A stretch of DNA of 5,301 nucleotides from Acidimicrobiia bacterium. GTDB taxonomy: Bacteria > Actinomycetota > Acidimicrobiia > Spongiisociales > SHLN01. The DNA lies in NCBI GenBank assembly GCA_030624805.1, contig JAUXJL010000170.1, positions 1 through 5,301 of the forward strand. Reading direction: 5' to 3'. The notes under the pieces were generated by a model. It was not told the DNA's origin. It made no database searches and saw only the letters and a program-made list of their open reading frames with translations. How positions within the stretch are numbered: the stretch's first letter is position 1; every line of letters begins with the position of its first letter. The translations under genes were made by a program, and so were the position numbers. Positions 4,768-5,301 of the stretch are shown here, one piece after another.

Positions 4768-5301
4768 CTACACCGTTCCACCGGAGGCAGCGTCGCCAGA
4801 ACGACGCGGGTCGGCGGTTCCGACGAGCCCACCGGCCGGGCTCCAAGCCGCCGCCTGCACTCCCCCGAAATACATGGAACGCTCAGAGAAGTGCCTGATC
4901 GGACCGTCACTTTGCACCGGCAGGTCGAGTTCGTACGCAATCGTCGGTTCACCATCGAACACTTCGGCGTGGACTCGGGGGTGGGCAACGGCCTCGACGA
5001 GATCCATGTCGAGGTAGAAGTGGTTGATGAGCGATTCGGCTACGGCAGTTGTAATACGATCGGCGCCGGCTGATCCGATGGCAAGCACCTCACCACTTTT
5101 CGCTCGAGCGATAGTCGGGGCCATGTTCGACATGAGCCTCGTGCCAGGAGTCAACCCGTGAAATCCCTTCGGGTGCAGCTCGAGCTCACCGAGCGAGTTG
5201 TTGAGCCAAATACCGGTACCGGGCACCATGATTCCAGAGCCGTATCCCGCCGATGCGGTGATCGAGCAAGCTCGACCGTCCGAGTCCACCGCCGACACAT
5301 G
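4768..5301 (-). CDS. Gamma-glutamyltransferase family protein, small-subunit region, 5'-truncated
   Basis: These are the last 177 residues of a gamma-glutamyltranspeptidase-family (Ntn-hydrolase) protein. Such enzymes self-cleave before a catalytic threonine and hydrolyse or transfer gamma-glutamyl groups, typically from glutathione. The first visible residues, HVSAVDSDG, align with the family's TTHxSVVDxDG, so the nucleophilic Thr should lie one or two codons beyond the right edge. Further landmarks are GYGSGIMVPGTGIWLNN (19-35), the LMSNMAPTI core (56-64), GSAGADRITTAV (76-87) and the terminal ADPRRSGDA (163-171). The frame is open to the window edge, and GTG 5298 is internal. Where classical enzymes have PGGSRI, this protein has AGADRI, so one oxyanion-region glycine is Ala. 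The protein may therefore be a related amidohydrolase rather than a true glutathione-degrading enzyme. It is encoded upstream of SURF1 on the same strand. Confidence 0.88.
   Translation of the reverse strand, partial: HVSAVDSDGRACSITASAGYGSGIMVPGTGIWLNNSLGELELHPKGFHGLTPGTRLMSNMAPTIARAKSGEVLAIGSAGADRITTAVAESLINHFYLDMDLVEAVAHPRVHAEVFDGEPTIAYELDLPVQSDGPIRHFSERSMYFGGVQAAAWSPAGGLVGTADPRRSGDAASGGTV

Overview
The window is GC-rich, gene-dense bacterial DNA with one-base or four-base gene overlaps and coding sequence on both strands. Strong G/C preference at third codon positions, a Thr/Pro/Ser-rich lipoprotein linker and the gene families present fit an actinobacterial chromosome, possibly an uncultured Acidimicrobiia-like lineage. 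That placement is an impression from composition and gene style, not from a phylogenetic marker. No RNA gene, mobile element or CRISPR array is visible.

Layout: (1) Positions 1-2344, plus strand: a molybdate-type ABC transporter operon in the order binding protein (5' end outside the window), permease, ATPase, with overlapping stop/start codons. The ATPase gene ends in a 20-bp tandem duplication. (2) Positions 2365-2443: a short intergenic region with a possible ECF-sigma promoter and a clear ribosome binding site. (3) Positions 2444-3070, plus strand: a thioredoxin-fold lipoprotein interrupted by an in-frame TGA at 2771-2773. (4) Positions 3067-5301, minus strand: a gene run in the order gamma-glutamyltransferase (5' end outside the window), SURF1-family protein, membrane-anchored endonuclease/exonuclease/phosphatase (EEP) protein. 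It converges on the lipoprotein gene, and the two stop codons share one CTAG.

The main result is the gene at 2444-3070. An automatic caller would split it into a 109-residue lipoprotein and a short downstream ORF. The TGA falls exactly where the first cysteine of the thioredoxin CxxC motif belongs: the reading is FWAPH-[TGA]-PTC-RREAP, where Cys-type relatives have FWAPWCxxCRxEAP. The same frame continues without a stop for 98 codons through the rest of a thioredoxin fold, including the cis-proline region. Directly after the TGA is a strong RNA hairpin whose position and loop fit a bacterial SECIS element. The best reading is a selenocysteine-containing (UxxC) TlpA/thioredoxin-like lipoprotein acting outside the cytoplasmic membrane.

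How the genes may work together: the first operon imports molybdate (or tungstate) for molybdenum-cofactor enzymes, some of which are selenoproteins in Sec-using bacteria. SURF1 assists haem-copper oxidase assembly, and TlpA-type thioredoxins reduce copper-site cysteines during the same process in some bacteria. A link between the Sec lipoprotein and oxidase assembly is therefore possible, but only an inference, because the genes are convergent and not in one operon.
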